NCBI GenBank assembly: GCA_028564925.1
Contig: CM053033.1
Span: 112,839,252 to 112,903,251 of the forward strand
DNA: 64,000 nt
DNA from: Lithobates sylvaticus
Lineage: Eukaryota; Chordata; Amphibia; Anura; Ranidae
Direction: 5' to 3'
Shown here one piece after another: positions 1 through 11,489 of the stretch. The notes under the pieces are model-generated. The model was not told where the DNA came from. It did not search any database and saw only the letters and a program-made list of their open reading frames with translations. The first letter of the stretch is position 1. Every line of letters starts with the position of its first letter. The position numbers and the translations under genes are program-made.

Positions 1-153
1 AGGTGTTACACTTTAGGTTTGTGGATAAGTGCCTTGCCCGTCCACCTGGCTGTTTTGTATGCAGCATTTGCTCTGGGGCCCCTGGTTCCTGGAGCCCAAT
101 GGTGAAAGAAACAGGAAGCCGTAGATGGTGTGACGGTATGCGAGGTGAGGTAA

Positions 154-1060
154 TGACGTCGGCAAAGTGGTTGCGATATCCTGACCGGACGTCATATGAA
201 TCAAGCCACTGCGTGCCCCCGGGGGTCTGACACACCGCAACTCCGATCTAGGTAAGGAGTCTCTGCCAGAGACTCTTTACCACGTCATCAGCCATGTCCA
301 ATCACGGCTGATCACAATGTAAACAGGAAGAGCCGTTGATCGGCTTTTCCTCACTCGTGTCTGACAGACGCAAGTAGAGGAGAGCCGATTGGTTGCTCTC
401 CTGACAGGGGGGGTCTGTACTCCAGCCCCCCACTCGGATGCCCACCCAGGATCACCAGGATGCCGCCAGGAGAACCAGGGATGGCCACCACACTGGACCA
501 TCAGGTATGCCACCCTACACCACCAGGGAAATGCCAATCAGTGCCCAGGCAGCTGCCAATCAGTGCCAATGAAAAATGCCTGCCAGTGCCAACAGTAATG
601 CCTATAAGTGAAATCTATCAGTGCCAGCCATCAATGCCCATTAGTGCTGTCTATCAGTGCCACCCATAAGTACCAGTGCACCTTTCAGTGCCCATCAGTG
701 CCACATATCAATGCCCATTAGTGCCACCTATCAGTGCTGCCTATCAGTGCTGCCTATCAGTGCCCTTCGTCAGTGCCCATCAGTGCCCTTTTATCGGTGC
801 CACCTCATTGGAGCCCCCTCCTGGGCCGCCTTATTAGTGCCCATCAGTGCAGCTTATCAGTGCCCATTAGTGAAGGAGAAAACTTACTTGTATAGAAAAT
901 TTTATAACAAAAACAAAGAATAATGTAAAACAAAAAAAAAAATGTCAGCCTTTTTTTTATTCGTTTAGCAAAATATAAATAACGCAGAGGTGATCAAATA
1001 CCACCAAAAGAAAGCTCTATTTATGGGAACAAAATTATAAAAATTTAGTCAACACACAAT
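154..1060 (-). mobile_element. TTAACC-family dispersed repeat, copy 1, with internal minisatellite
   Basis: This copy shares long stretches with 50078-51051: the same GACGTCGGCAAAGTGG start, the CTGACACACCGCAACTCCG block, the AACAGGAAGAGCC block and the ATACCACCAAAAGAAAGCTC tail. Between 530 and 870 it carries a degenerate tandem repeat built on TATCAGTGCCCATCAGTGCC, also present in the other copy. The family resembles a non-autonomous DNA element, but I do not know its superfamily. The 3' end is cut by a MITE scrap at about 1062. Confidence 0.7.
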
Positions 1061-1061
1061 T

Positions 1062-1169
1062 CCTGTTGGAAAATCTGATCGTGTGTATGAGGCTTTAGAG
1101 ACTGGGATGCCATTAAAGTTCACGTGCATGTATAGGCAGGCGTCCCAATACTTTTGGCAAAACAGTGTA
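1062..1169 (+). mobile_element. Harbinger-MITE end joined to a Tc1 terminal inverted repeat
   Basis: Positions 1062-1097 match a MITE right end (GATCGTGTGTATGAGGC followed by TTA). Positions 1098-1169 match the right terminus of the Tc1 fold-back family seen whole at 34257-35298 (GGGATGCCATTAAAGTTCA, then GTCCCAATACTTTTGGCAA). At 43890-44308 a MITE sits in almost the same place in that Tc1 family. Confidence 0.65.
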
Positions 1170-1170
1170 T

Positions 1171-1862
1171 ATTAATACAATGAACAGAAAGCCAAATTGA
1201 TGCATTGTATCAAATCATAATCCAGTGTGGCGTCAAATGGCCTGATCCATGCATCACCTTGTGGGGTCCATACCTGCAAACGGAGCCTCCATCGCTGCCA
1301 CGGCTCCCTTGAAACCCAGCCAGTGGCTTCCGTGTTCCAAATCTTCAGCCTCACCGGAATTAGTGCGTGGGAATTTTGATTCGCTAAAATCAAAAGTGGG
1401 CGGGTTCGGCCCGAGCACAATGTCAACCAAGCCAATTAGAGCCCCAGGCTCTAATCACGTGGTTGTTTAACATTGACAGACCTAATAGACGTCTATAGGT
1501 CTGGCGCCCCGCAGTGCACTGCACACATAGGATTCATTTTTAATTAAATCGTAATATGACCAAAAAAATTTTACTTTAAGATGTTAAAAATGTTAGTCAT
1601 ATTATGATTTATTTAAAAATAAATCTTTCTATGAATAGCATCCCTATTGGTCAAACCTTTGGGGTGGAGAGGCGCCCCTTATGGATCGGCCGCCACTGGA
1701 TGCACCCCTATTTTTCGTCCTCCGAAATGCATTAGCTTGCCAACATGGTGGTGCTAAGTCAGGCCACTTGACGCCACACTCGATCATGATTTGATTTGAT
1801 ACAACGCATTCATTTTTCCTCCTTTGTGAATATGGATTTTGATTACTGTTTATTGTATTAAT
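1171..1862. repeat. Fold-back repeat with about 100-bp arms
   Basis: The left arm (1171-1245, with TGTATCAAATCATAATCCAG) is matched in reverse complement by 1763-1862. Both arms share ATTAATACAAT, the TGTATCAAATCA block and GTGTGGCGTCAA. The 500 bp between holds a smaller hairpin (about 1545-1608, AATCGTAATATGAC against GTCATATTATGATT) and no recognisable gene. It is probably a decayed non-autonomous DNA element. Confidence 0.6.
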
Positions 1863-1997
1863 AAATTATGTAGCAATGCACCAGGCATTTGCACCCTCCA
1901 GTGTGCTCTTTTTTTCAATAGACAGTTGTCTATTGAATTCCCCTATCTGAGGAAGGTTGCACCATTGGAGCATTTGAGTAGAACTCAAAAAAAAAAA

Positions 1998-2488
1998 CAA
2001 GTTGAATAATGTCCTTGCTTTAGATGTGGGCCATTAACATACCTCATGAAGCCTGACTGGAAAACTCCTAGGATGTTGCTAAGAGACAACTAGCTGTTAC
2101 TGTTCACCATCACAGGATTGAACTTTTTCTCTGATTCAAACCCCCCTCACATGCTCTTTCTCTCCACTGATGCAGTAGCTCTGAGCTCAGCATTTGAGAG
2201 CATACTACTGTGATGGCAAAATTAACAGTACCAGCTAGGCTGTTTACGCCAACATCACATAAGAAAGCTCTCAAATGCTGATTTCAGAGCTACTGCATCA
2301 GCAGAGGGAGAGAGTATGTAAGGGGGTTTGAATCGGAGAAAGTGTTTACATCTGTGATGGTGAAGGTGAACAGTAACAGCTAGGCTTCTTTTAGCAACGT
2401 TCTTAGCAACGTCCTGGGAGTTTTCCAGCCAGGCTTTGTGAGGTACTTAAATGGCCTACACCTATAACAAGGGCATCATTCAACTTAA
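1998..2488. mobile_element. Long palindromic MITE-like element A
   Basis: Two arms of about 235 bp are reverse complements, from GTTGAATAATG at 2001 to CATCATTCAAC ending at 2484, meeting near 2245. Shared blocks include CCTGACTGGAAAACTCC / GGAGTTTTCCAGCCAGG and GAGCTACTGCATCAG. There is no coding potential. The whole could fold into one hairpin. Confidence 0.75.
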
Positions 2489-2574
2489 GTCAGAGCTGCA
2501 CAGTGTGTTTTTATCTACAGGCACCCCTTATCTTTAAAAATAACTAACACTGGGCTGTCTTTCTTAAAGTGGTT

Positions 2575-2980
2575 GTAAAGTCAGAGTAGGAATACTGCCA
2601 GCCCCTCTGTTCTAATAAGTTATACTACACAGTGTAAATTCGTTTCCTTAAATGATGCCGCTAAATACCTTATTTCAGATCGCCTCTGTTCGGTCACGTG
2701 ACCTCTCACCGCTCTTCTCCCCTGATCTAAGGCCTACAGTGGGAGGGGCTGAGATTCCCCTTTGACGTCAGCCATGAGGTTACATGACCGCTGTGCTGTC
2801 TGATCAGCCCCTGACGCTTTAGTCCTTAGATCAGGGGAGGAGAGCAGCGGAAGGTCACCTGACCACACAGAGGCGATCTGAAATAAGGTATTTTGCAGCA
2901 TAATTTAAAAAACATTTACACTGTGTATTATACCTTATTGGAACAGAGGGGCTGGCAGTATTCCTTCTCTCTGACTTTAC
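2575..2980. mobile_element. Long palindromic MITE-like element B
   Basis: Reverse-complement arms run from GTAAAGTCAGAG (2575) to CTCTGACTTTAC (ending 2980). They share CTGCCAGCCCCTCTGTTC, TTTCAGATCGCCTCTG and GATCTAAGG / CCTTAGATC, with the centre near 2780. It is flanked by AAAGTGGTTGTAAAG, a motif repeated near other elements in this window. Confidence 0.7.
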
Positions 2981-3204
2981 TACCAGCTACTAATAGCGGC
3001 AGGAGGAGAGGGGCAGGGAGATAGGGGAGATACTGGGGGATGACGGAGGCATGTAAACTGACTACGGTATCGTGGATCAGCAGCCATGATTACCGTGGTC
3101 AATTCACCTAGGAGGACACAGGAACAGGCAGAATCAAACAGGTTTTTTTATAGCATAGAAATGGACAGATTAGACAGCACAAGCACTATACTGTTTAACC
3201 TGCT

Positions 3205-4165
3205 TTAACCATTTCCCATCCCACGTATTGTAATATGATGGCCGCAAGGTGGCTCTGCCATCCTGGGCAGCCGTCATATGACGTCCTCGGCTTCCCGGCG
3301 GTTTAGGGGGCGCGCGTGCGCCGCCGCGTCACTCGGGAGCCGATGCGCGTGCCTGGTGGTCGCGATGTTCTGCCGGGCACCCGTAATTGCTGGTCACAGA
3401 GCAGGAACATCGATCTGTGTGTGTAAACACACAGATCCACGTCCTGTCAGGGGGTAGGAGACAGATTGTGTGTTCCTAGTATATAGTATATAGGAACACC
3501 GACCGATCGGTCACTTCCCCAGTCAGTCCCCTCCCCCACAGTTAGAATCACTTCCTAGGTAACACATTTAATCCCTTGATCGCCCCCTAGTGTTAACCCC
3601 TTCCCTGCCAGTGACATTTATACAGTAATACGTGCATATTTATAGCAATGATCGCTGTATAATTGTCAATGGTCCCAAAATAGCGTCAAAAGTGTCCGAT
3701 CTTTCCGCCGCAAATTTCACAGTCACAGCTGACAAAAATCGCCAATAATAATAAAAATGCCATACATCAATGACCTATTTTGTAGGCGCTATAACTTTTG
3801 CACAAACCAATTAATATACACCTATTGGGATTTTTTTTAACAAAAATATGTAGAAGAATACATATCAGAATAAACTTTGTTTTTGTTTTTTTTATATTTG
3901 GGATATTTATTATAGCAAAAGGTAAAAAATATACCGTAGTTTTTTTCAAAATTGTTGCTCTTTTTTTTTGGTTATAGTGCAAAAAAATTAGGACCGCAGT
4001 GGTGATCAAATACCACCAAAAGAAAGCTCTATTTGTGGGGGAAAAAATTATCAAAATGTAATTTGTGTAGTGTTGCATGACCGCGCAATTGTCATTCAAA
4101 ATGTTACAGTGCTGAAAGCTGAAAATTGGCCTGGGCAGGAAGGGGGTGAAAATGCCCTGTATTCA
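3205..4165 (-). mobile_element. TTAACC-family dispersed repeat, copy 2
   Basis: It begins TTAACCATTTCCCATCCC and ends with GGCCTGGGCAGGAAGGGGG. It shares with the other copies the ATACCACCAAAAGAAAGCTC block and the ACTTTTGCACAAACCAAT block, in the orientation opposite to the copies at 36846 and 55110. The first 300 bp are CpG-rich. No transposase was seen. Confidence 0.75.
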
Positions 4166-4431
4166 AGGGAAAGGAACAGGATCTCTTTTTTTTTTTTTTT
4201 TAGGGGTACAACCTCTGTCTTGTTTTGCCTAGTTTTATGGTAATCAGCAGGAGCCATGCCATGTCTGTACCTCCACTATTGCATTATAAAAAGCATCAAC
4301 ACATGGCACATGAAGAAAGGCTCCTGGTAGGAAGAGAGATTTTATTTTCCTGATACAGACCAGCTCAGGTTTGATATGATAAAGGGGAATAGTGGTAAGA
4401 CAAGGCTCTTAATATTTCTCTTCAAATCAGC

Positions 4432-5064
4432 ACCCATACATTAGGCAATTTTTTTTCTTTCAACCACGGGTTGAAAGAAGGAAAATTGCTTGATTCCCCC
4501 GACAGCGCATTTAGTGTTGATGGGTGAATCCCTCCTGCGGAGCTATTGTGCTCTGACAGCAGGAGGTTTCCCCACCGTCAAAATACAATGATCACTGCCG
4601 GCAGCTATAACCGCTGGCAGTGATTGCACAAAAAAAACAGGCTGGTTGTTCTGAAGTCAATTGATGCATCAAATTCAGTACAACCAGCCTGCCCATAGGC
4701 GAATTGTAATTCAGCTGAACCGGCCGAATTTTGGTTCGTCTATGGCTGGCCTAAAGCAGACCATACATGGAGCAAATTTCTTTGCCGCAAAAAAAAAATG
4801 TGCTCCTTTCCCCCATCAACACAGATAGTGTTGACAAGGGAATCCTTTCCACTGAGCCATTGTATTCTCCTTTGGGGCGTGGGGGAAACAGTCCCCGCCA
4901 GGAGAAGGCAGTGATTACTGCTAAAGACTATACAGGCCGTTAGCGATAATTGCATGTAAAATTTGGCAGACTGGTTGTACCCAAGTTGATTGATTGATCA
5001 ACTTGGTACATTCAGCCTGCCCATACATGGCTCAAATCTCGGCCAGTTCAGCCTTAGCCTATGG
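4432..5064. mobile_element. Two adjacent copies of a GGCCATACATGG-type MITE
   Basis: Copy one (about 4432-4752) and copy two (about 4753-5064) each run from a CCATACA-type start, through TTGATTCCCCC/ATCAACACAG-like and TCCCGCCAGGAGAA-like blocks, to a TATGGCTGGCC / GCCTTAGCC end. The better preserved relative is at 53166-53524. They are non-coding. Confidence 0.6.
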
Positions 5065-5259
5065 TCAGCAGTCTGAGCAAACAGACAGTTGTTCCTTTAT
5101 CATCCTTCCCCAGGCTGCGGAGTGTCCTGGACCAGGCTGTATTGCTTTAAGTGGATACTCACCTCCACTCACTGATTACTCACCCATGCTGGCAATAACA
5201 TCTTCTCGAGATCTTCAGCCATCTTGTTTGGCCGGGCCGAAGTGACGTAACTCATGCAC

Positions 5260-5760
5260 ATGGAAGTTAATTCATTCCAGCACCTTGCAGAGTCTGGAAT
5301 TGTACACAAAGTTTCCGCATTTAAAGAGTTTGCAAGGAGGAAGGCAAAAATCCTTTATTGTAAAAGAGACTCACAAGCGGATTTTCCGTCTGAAAAATCT
5401 TGGATGTTTTTTCTGACGGAATTCCGCACAAGCTTGTCTTTACACACGGTCACACAAAAGTTTGCTGAACTTTCGACCGTCAAGAACGCGGTGACGTACA
5501 ACACTACGACAAGCCGAGAAAATTAAGTTCAATGCTTCCGAGCATGCGTCAAATTGTTTTCGAAAATGCGTAGGAATTTTGCGTGTTGGAATTGGTACAG
5601 ACGATCGGAATTTCCGATCGAAACTTTTTCCAACCGAAAAATTGAGAACCTGCTTTCAATCTTTTGCTGGCGGGAATTCAGCCAGCAAAAGTCCGATGGA
5701 GCATACACGTGGTTGCATTTTCCAACCAAAAGCTCTCATTGGTCTTTTGCTGGCCGAATT
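5260..5760. mobile_element. Decayed Harbinger-type MITE
   Basis: This span shows the characteristic alternation of short TTCCGA/TCGGAA motifs, the block CATGCGTCAAATTGTTTTCG that matches the MITE at 38570-38959, and a CATACACGTGG-like remnant. Termini are not clear, so the bounds are approximate. Confidence 0.5.
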
Positions 5761-6144
5761 GCACAGAAAAGCTGTGCATCATTGGCTCTGTTTCAGGGCC
5801 GAATTCAGGCAAAGATTTGTCCCTGATTCGTCCCTGAAATGTGTTTGTGTTTCTGTGATCTGCAGCCGGTTCCAGTGTGAACTGAGCCTAAAAAGGAACT
5901 TTCCCTTAGCTTAGTAAATGTGGTTAACACCAGTTTGCACAAAAAATACCCAATCACATGCAAGGAAAAAAAAAACAAAAAAATGAATTTTTGCTTGGCC
6001 ATGATTGGATGATGGAAGTCAGTAGAACCTCTCATTCACTGCAATAATCCCATTATGAAGTGAACAGCTCGTTTGCCTTTGATAAACCAACCCTAGTATT
6101 TCTCTTCCGCAATAAAAAAAACCTGCTCATAGATCTTATATAAT

Positions 6145-6147
6145 GTA

Positions 6148-6224
<77 letters not shown>
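6145..6224 (+). repeat. Compound microsatellite (TG)n(TA)n with T-run
   Basis: A run of TG dinucleotides (6155-6181) is followed by TA dinucleotides (to 6210) and about 14 T. It is a simple sequence repeat with no other content. Confidence 0.95.
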
Positions 6225-6239
6225 CCTTTTACATAACAT

Positions 6240-7230
6240 TTGGGAAATCAACTGATTTATTTGCCCAGCTTAAAAGGGTATATTTAGAGACCTGGCATTG
6301 GAAAACACCAGGAGCTTGCAGGTGTAGAATTATCAGACAGAGATAACTACAAAACATATTGGGGGCAAAAAACGTGGACCTCTGTTAGGTGCTTACGTGG
6401 TACTGTAACAAAAAAAAAATTGTATTCACACCTGTTAGGTTTGTGCACAGGATCCATGTTCCTTCTGGTTAAGCTCACATAAATATATTCCCCATATAAA
6501 AATATTCTCCATCACTATATATTTTTATATCTAAAAATACAAAAAAAAAGTTTTGTTTAGATTAGAGATCTCCTCCTCAAAGAGTAAAGCCAATGAAGTG
6601 ATTGAGATATCAAATTTAAATCTGAATCTTTGCATTGGCCTGACCATTTTTCTCCTACGTCCTGCATCAGCCATTATGCAGCTACTAGCATTGCTGTATG
6701 AGCATTTATCAGGAGGCACCCTGCCCATAGCATACAGTAGGTGTCTTCAGAATTCATAGCAGGCCGTGCATAGAAAGCTGGGTACCGCTTTGATTGACAA
6801 GCATTAATACGCCCACAAGTCAGGGACAGCAGGCAATCAAATGGGCCAAAGCGGATTTTAGCCACTAACCCAGAAAGGCCATGATTGATGAGTGCTCCAT
6901 AAAGGCGCCTCTTCATTGTAACTCTGCCAAGGCTGGAATTAGGCTGATGCGTTTTTAGATGAGTTTTAGCTTTGTTCCTCTCAGCTCCCCTGGATGTATT
7001 AACCTTGGGGACACTGTACGAGTGCGTTCCAGCGGAGCACCTGCTGGGGTCACCCAGCCCCATTTCTTTCTCCATCTTTGCAGAATAAACTAGTGTGCAG
7101 CGTAGTCCCCATCTTTATGCAGAAGCCTTATATCTGCCAGATTCTGGAATTTATTTTGCTACGGACTTTTCTGGCAGTCTCTAAATAAACATGGGTTTAT
7201 CAGAAAGATTCAAGATGTACGTGGAAAAAT
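6240..7230. other. Unique-looking intronic block, candidate conserved non-coding DNA
   Basis: No inverted repeats, tandem repeats or shared family motifs were noticed here, in contrast to its neighbours. The densest part is 6640-7030. An open frame of 133 codons on the minus strand (6674-7075) has no recognisable domain. Conservation is only a guess from the lack of repeat features. Confidence 0.3.
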
Positions 7231-7558
7231 AGTCCTGTTAAAGGGGAACGCCACCTAGAAGTGATATTTTAGTTTTGTGTGGTGCCAGGCAAGTTAAAGC
7301 AGAAATTGAAGTACATAAGTGTAAATTGTCTTACCTTGCAAAACATTTGCAGTTCTATTTAGCTAGTTTTCTAATACAGACAATCCTGTTTTGACCTTAA
7401 TTTCCCTAATTGTATATAAAGTAACACAGCTTATTCAAGGACCATACCGACATGCGATTGGATATTGAAGGAGTAGGAACATTCTGAAGAGTTTAGTCTC
7501 ATTTCTTCCCTTCCAATGAGCCACATCCCTGTGTAATGTAGTAAAGCCTGTTGACTTA

Positions 7559-7976
7559 TGCCCTGTACACACAATCAGATTTTCCGACAACAAATGTTGG
7601 ATGTGAGCTTGTTGGCGGAAAGTCCAACCATGTGTATTCTCCATCGAACATTTGTTGTCGGACTTTCCGCCAACAAATGTTGGCTAGCAGGTTCCCAAAT
7701 TTTCCGACAACAAATTTTTGTTGTCAGACTTTTCGATCATGTGTACACAAGTCCGTCGCACAAAAGTCCTCACATGCTCGGAATCAAGTACGAGCAGGAA
7801 GTGCTCAGTCTTGTAAAACTAGCATTCGTAATGGAGATATCACATACGTCTTGTAGGTCACTACCTTCGTAATTGTTGGCCAACATTTGTGTGACCGTGT
7901 GTATGCAAGACAAGTTGGAGCCAACATCCTTCAAACAAAAATTGTTGTCACAAAGTCCGATCGTGTGTACGGGGCA
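7559..7976. mobile_element. Harbinger-type MITE with TTA target duplication
   Basis: The left end is TGCCCTGTACACACAATC and the right end GATCGTGTGTACGGGGCA. TTA flanks both sides (7556-7558 and 7977-7979), as expected for the PIF/Harbinger superfamily. Internal CCGACAACAAATGTTGG motifs recur. At 418 bp it has no transposase, so it is non-autonomous. Confidence 0.85.
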
Positions 7977-8689
7977 TTAGAGTGATATATCTATCTTCAG
8001 GCTGGATTCACAACATAGTGGTGCTATAACATGCATTATGGTAAAGTTTTTTTTATAAATAAATGCATAACAAAGCATAAAAATGCATTTACTTACAATT
8101 CTGCTCTAAATGATTTGCTGGCTTCTTATCCAATAGACTCCAGTGGAGAAATATGCTCACTGGACTTCCTAGGGCTGCTCATGCAGTGTAGGCCTTACAA
8201 AGCCAGAGTGTGGTGACACACTCCCACTATGAACCATGGATTTTCTATAATGTAGAATAAACAAATAGGGGATACCTTCATTATGACTTACTAATGTGAG
8301 GAGACAAAAACTACAGCCGGAAAATCCTAGGAAGGAGTCCCTAAATGGCGTTGGTAAGCAATTCAACCTACCAGATAAAATCCTAGGATTCAATATTATA
8401 ATTCGAAACACCACATTAGTCACCACTCATCACCAACAAGGAAGAATGCAGGATAATGAATGTTCCCCCAATATCTCATCATTCAAACAACATCATATGT
8501 GCAAGTTTACTGTCCAACCTGTATTTTCCCGACTTATTTCCAATTTTGTATTATTCTATTCTTGTCAGTAATTTGCTAGTCTCTCTATTCTTTTATGCAG
8601 CCTGACAATGTATTTCCCTTTGTCATTGAATAGCTTTACATCTTTAACAATTGACTGCTTTTTCACCTGTCCATGTATATTGTCTGCCT

Positions 8690-10470
8690 ACAGATAGATT
8701 TTTCTCTTATGTGTTCTCTCCCTCAGCATGCTTTATCCTTCTTTGTCTACTTCCTCCACCCTTTAATTTTCCTCCTTGTTTACTGCATCCCTTCTTGTAC
8801 CTTTCCTTCTCTTTTGGCTTCCTCCCTCCTCATACCTTTCCTTCCTTGTCTACTTTCTACCTCCTCATACCTTTCATTCCTTGTCTACTGCCTTGTTCCT
8901 CATACCTTTCCTTCCTTGTCTACTTCTTCCCTCCTCATACCTTTCATTCCTTGTCTACTGCCTTCTTCATGATACCTTTCCTTCCTTTTCTACTTCTTCC
9001 CTCCTCATATCTTTCCTTCCCTGTCTACTGCCTTCCTCATTATGCCTTTTCTTCCCTGTCTACTTCCTACCTCCTCATACCTTTCATTCCTCATCACTGC
9101 CTTCCTCCTCATACCTGTTTCTCCTTATCTACCATTGCCTTCCTTGTGCGCATTCTGATTCTTTATACTTTTCCTACCTCATCTGCTGCCTTTCCCCTCA
9201 TACCATTCCGTCTTTGTCTACTTCCACCCTCCTCATACTTTTCCTTCCTTGTCTACTGCCTTCATCCTTTATACCTTTCCTACTTTGTCTACTACCTTCC
9301 CCCTCATACCTTTTCTTTCCTTGTCTACTTCCTCTCTCCTCATACCTTTTCTTCCTTGCCTACTTCCTCCCTCCCCATACCTTTCCTTCCTCATCACTGC
9401 CTTCCTCCTCATATCTTTCCTTCCTTGTCTGCTTCCTCCCTCCTCTACTTCCTCCCTCCTCATACCTTTCCTTCCTTGTCTACTGCCTTCTTCCTCATAT
9501 CTTTCCTTCCTTGTCTACTTCCTCCCTCATATCTTTCCTTCCTTGTCTACTTCCTCCCTCATACCTTTCCTTCCCTGTCTACTGCCTTCCTCATTATGCC
9601 TTTTCTTCCCTGTCTACTTCCTACCTCCTCATACCTTTCATTTCTCATCACTGCCTTCCTCCTCATACCTGTTTTGTCTTGTCTACCATTTCCTTCCTTG
9701 TCCGCATTCTGATTCTTTATACTTTTCCTACCTCATCTGCTGCATTTCCTCTCATACCATTCCTTCTTTGTCTACTTCCACCCTCCTCATACGTTTCCTT
9801 CCTTGTCTACTGCCTTCCTCCTTTATACCTTTCCTACTTTGTCTACTACCTCCCTCCTCATACCTTTCCTTCCTTGTCTACTTCCTCCCTCCCATACCTT
9901 TCCTTCCTCATCACTGCCTTCCTCCTCATACCTTTCCTTCCTTGTCTACTTCCTCCCTCCTCATACCTTTCCTTCCTCGTCACTGCCTTCCTTCTTATAC
10001 CTTTTTTTTCTTGTATACCATCTCCCTCCTCATAACTTTACTTCCTTGTCTACATTCTGATTCTTTATATTTTTCCTTCCTTGTCTACTGCCACCACTTC
10101 ATACCTTTTGTTATCTATTGTCTTCCTCCCTTAACCTTTCCTCTCTTCACGTACCTTTTTATTACTTGTTTACTGTCTTCCCCCTCGTATCTTTCATTCT
10201 TTGGACACCCTTTTCCCTTCCTGATATGCTTTTTCTTCCATTCCTAGTGTCTGTCTACCTATATCTTCATTTTTTGTCTACTGCCTCCCTTTTTATACCT
10301 CTACCTTTCAGTTTTTATCTGCCTCCTTATGCCTATCCATTAGTCTGCTACATGCCTCTTCATACCTTTACTGTATACTCCCTACTATCTGTTTCGCCTC
10401 ATTTCAGTACTGTGCTTTTTCTCCTCCTGTCTGTCCACCTAACTCTGACCCTTCTTATGTTTGTTTTCAC
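8690..10470 (+). repeat. Pyrimidine-rich minisatellite, about 35-bp unit
   Basis: A degenerate tandem array is built on CTCATACCTTTCCTTCCTTG followed by TCTACTTCCTCCCTC, with unit length varying around 32-36 bp. The + strand is almost all C and T for 1.6 kb, and repetition fades after about 10300. Stop codons are rare, so three long overlapping open frames (up to 419 codons) exist, but they are by-products of the low-complexity sequence. The array ends about 145 bp before an ASS1 splice acceptor. Confidence 0.93.
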
Positions 10471-10613
10471 CACCTAAAGTTGTGGACAGGGTATGCTTCA
10501 AGTATACATTATTCCTCATGTTTTCTATATGGCTGTAATGTTGTCCAGTTTTTTTATATCATAGATGCACCCCTCTACTGTATCTCAGTGGTACTGTTTT
10601 TATTTTCTTCCAG

Positions 10614-10704
10614 AACCATGCTCCAGATGGTCTGTTTGTGAAAACGAAAGATCCTGCAACTGCTCCCAACACCCCAGACATTTTGGAAATTGAGTTCAAG
10701 AATG
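10614..10704 (+). CDS. ASS1: ASS1 internal exon (about residues 200-229): argininosuccinate synthase
   Basis: This is part of argininosuccinate synthase, which joins citrulline and aspartate using ATP to give argininosuccinate in the urea cycle and arginine synthesis; the enzyme is a cytosolic homotetramer. The exon is 91 bp, begins in phase 0 with [13 protein letters not shown] and ends with EIEFKN plus the first base of a glycine codon. TPDILEIEF is identical to human. The acceptor is TTCTTCCAG and the donor GTAAGC. Seven of 30 residues differ from the human protein as I recall it, typical of an amphibian orthologue. It joins in frame to the exon at 18384. Earlier exons, with the ATP-binding N-terminal domain, lie outside the window. 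Confidence 0.96.
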
Positions 10705-11065
10705 GTAAGCATCTAAAAGCATGTACTGTATAACATAGTAAAAAGAAAAGTTGACAGGAACAAGTGAACTGCAGTTTAGTAATTATGAATGGCTTCCTCT
10801 TTCCGTCTTTCCTGGCCTGTGCCTACAGTTTTCATTTGGATGCACTGTTAAGCAGAAAAGCCAACATTTCAGATTGTGGCCTGATATAACACCATTGTCT
10901 ATGTGAGATACAAGACATTTTTGTGTATGCTTAATATTACTATAGTGATTAGAAATCTGCCTGAACACTGGATTCTGCCTTTCAACTGTGTTACCAAATG
11001 CCAAGGCATATGGTCACACGTGTGGCTGCCCTTAGAGCCTAGGACAATAATGACAAGATAAGTAA

Positions 11066-11230
11066 AGCCTCGTACACACGCTTTGATTGTTGTATGACCG
11101 AGCGTCTGATTTTTGTCAAAAGGGCATGTGCAGGATTTTGTCTAGCATACTATCTGCCAATTGTCAATTGACAAACGCGAACGTAGTGATGTACTATGAG
11201 AGTATAAAGAAGAAGTTAATTTCTGAAGCG
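11066..11230. mobile_element. Half of a Harbinger-type MITE
   Basis: AGCCTCGTACACACGC at 11066 is a MITE left end, as at 58013 (AGCCTCGTACACATGG). No matching right end is found nearby, so this is a truncated copy with an approximate right limit. Confidence 0.5.
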
Positions 11231-11489
11231 CCACTCTTTGGGCCCCTTCTGCTAATTTCATGTTAGTTTGGTGAGCGTTGATTCACACTTTTCTGTTAAG
11301 TTATTTTTTTTTCTGCACAATAAAAAAATTGTGTAGAATAATACTTGGCTATGTGTTTTTCTTCAAATGACAGTTTGGGAGTAGGCAGTTATATTAAAAA
11401 CAACACAATGGAAAATTAACAAGGGACACCAACAGCAAAAATGCAGCAGAAAAAGCAGCAAAGATGCAACAAAAAGGGTGGGACTTTAT

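Larger units (their letters stand above)
1..10613 (+). other. ASS1: ASS1 intron upstream of the first visible exon (partial)
   Basis: This sequence precedes the first ASS1 exon seen, and no coding exon of ASS1 was found in it. The preceding human exon ends near LENPK, and I see no match to it, so it should lie outside the window. Stretches not listed separately: 1-150, 4170-4430, 5065-5260, 6030-6140, 7230-7550 and 7980-8690 show no recognisable gene or element, apart from short scraps such as a TTTACTAA-type fragment near 5910-6030. Confidence 0.8.

Noticed and set aside
5254-5914. Overlapping frames of 90-111 codons
   Set aside because: They lie in a decayed MITE built of TTCCGA words and have no domain.
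6674-7075. Minus-strand open frame of 133 codons in unique-looking DNA
   Set aside because: No recognisable domain, start context or splice partner. A frame of this length can arise by chance.
8651-10247. Long plus-strand open frames (332-419 codons) rich in Leu, Ser, Pro and Phe
   Set aside because: They are translations of the pyrimidine-rich minisatellite in three overlapping frames. There is no domain and no codon pattern of a gene.
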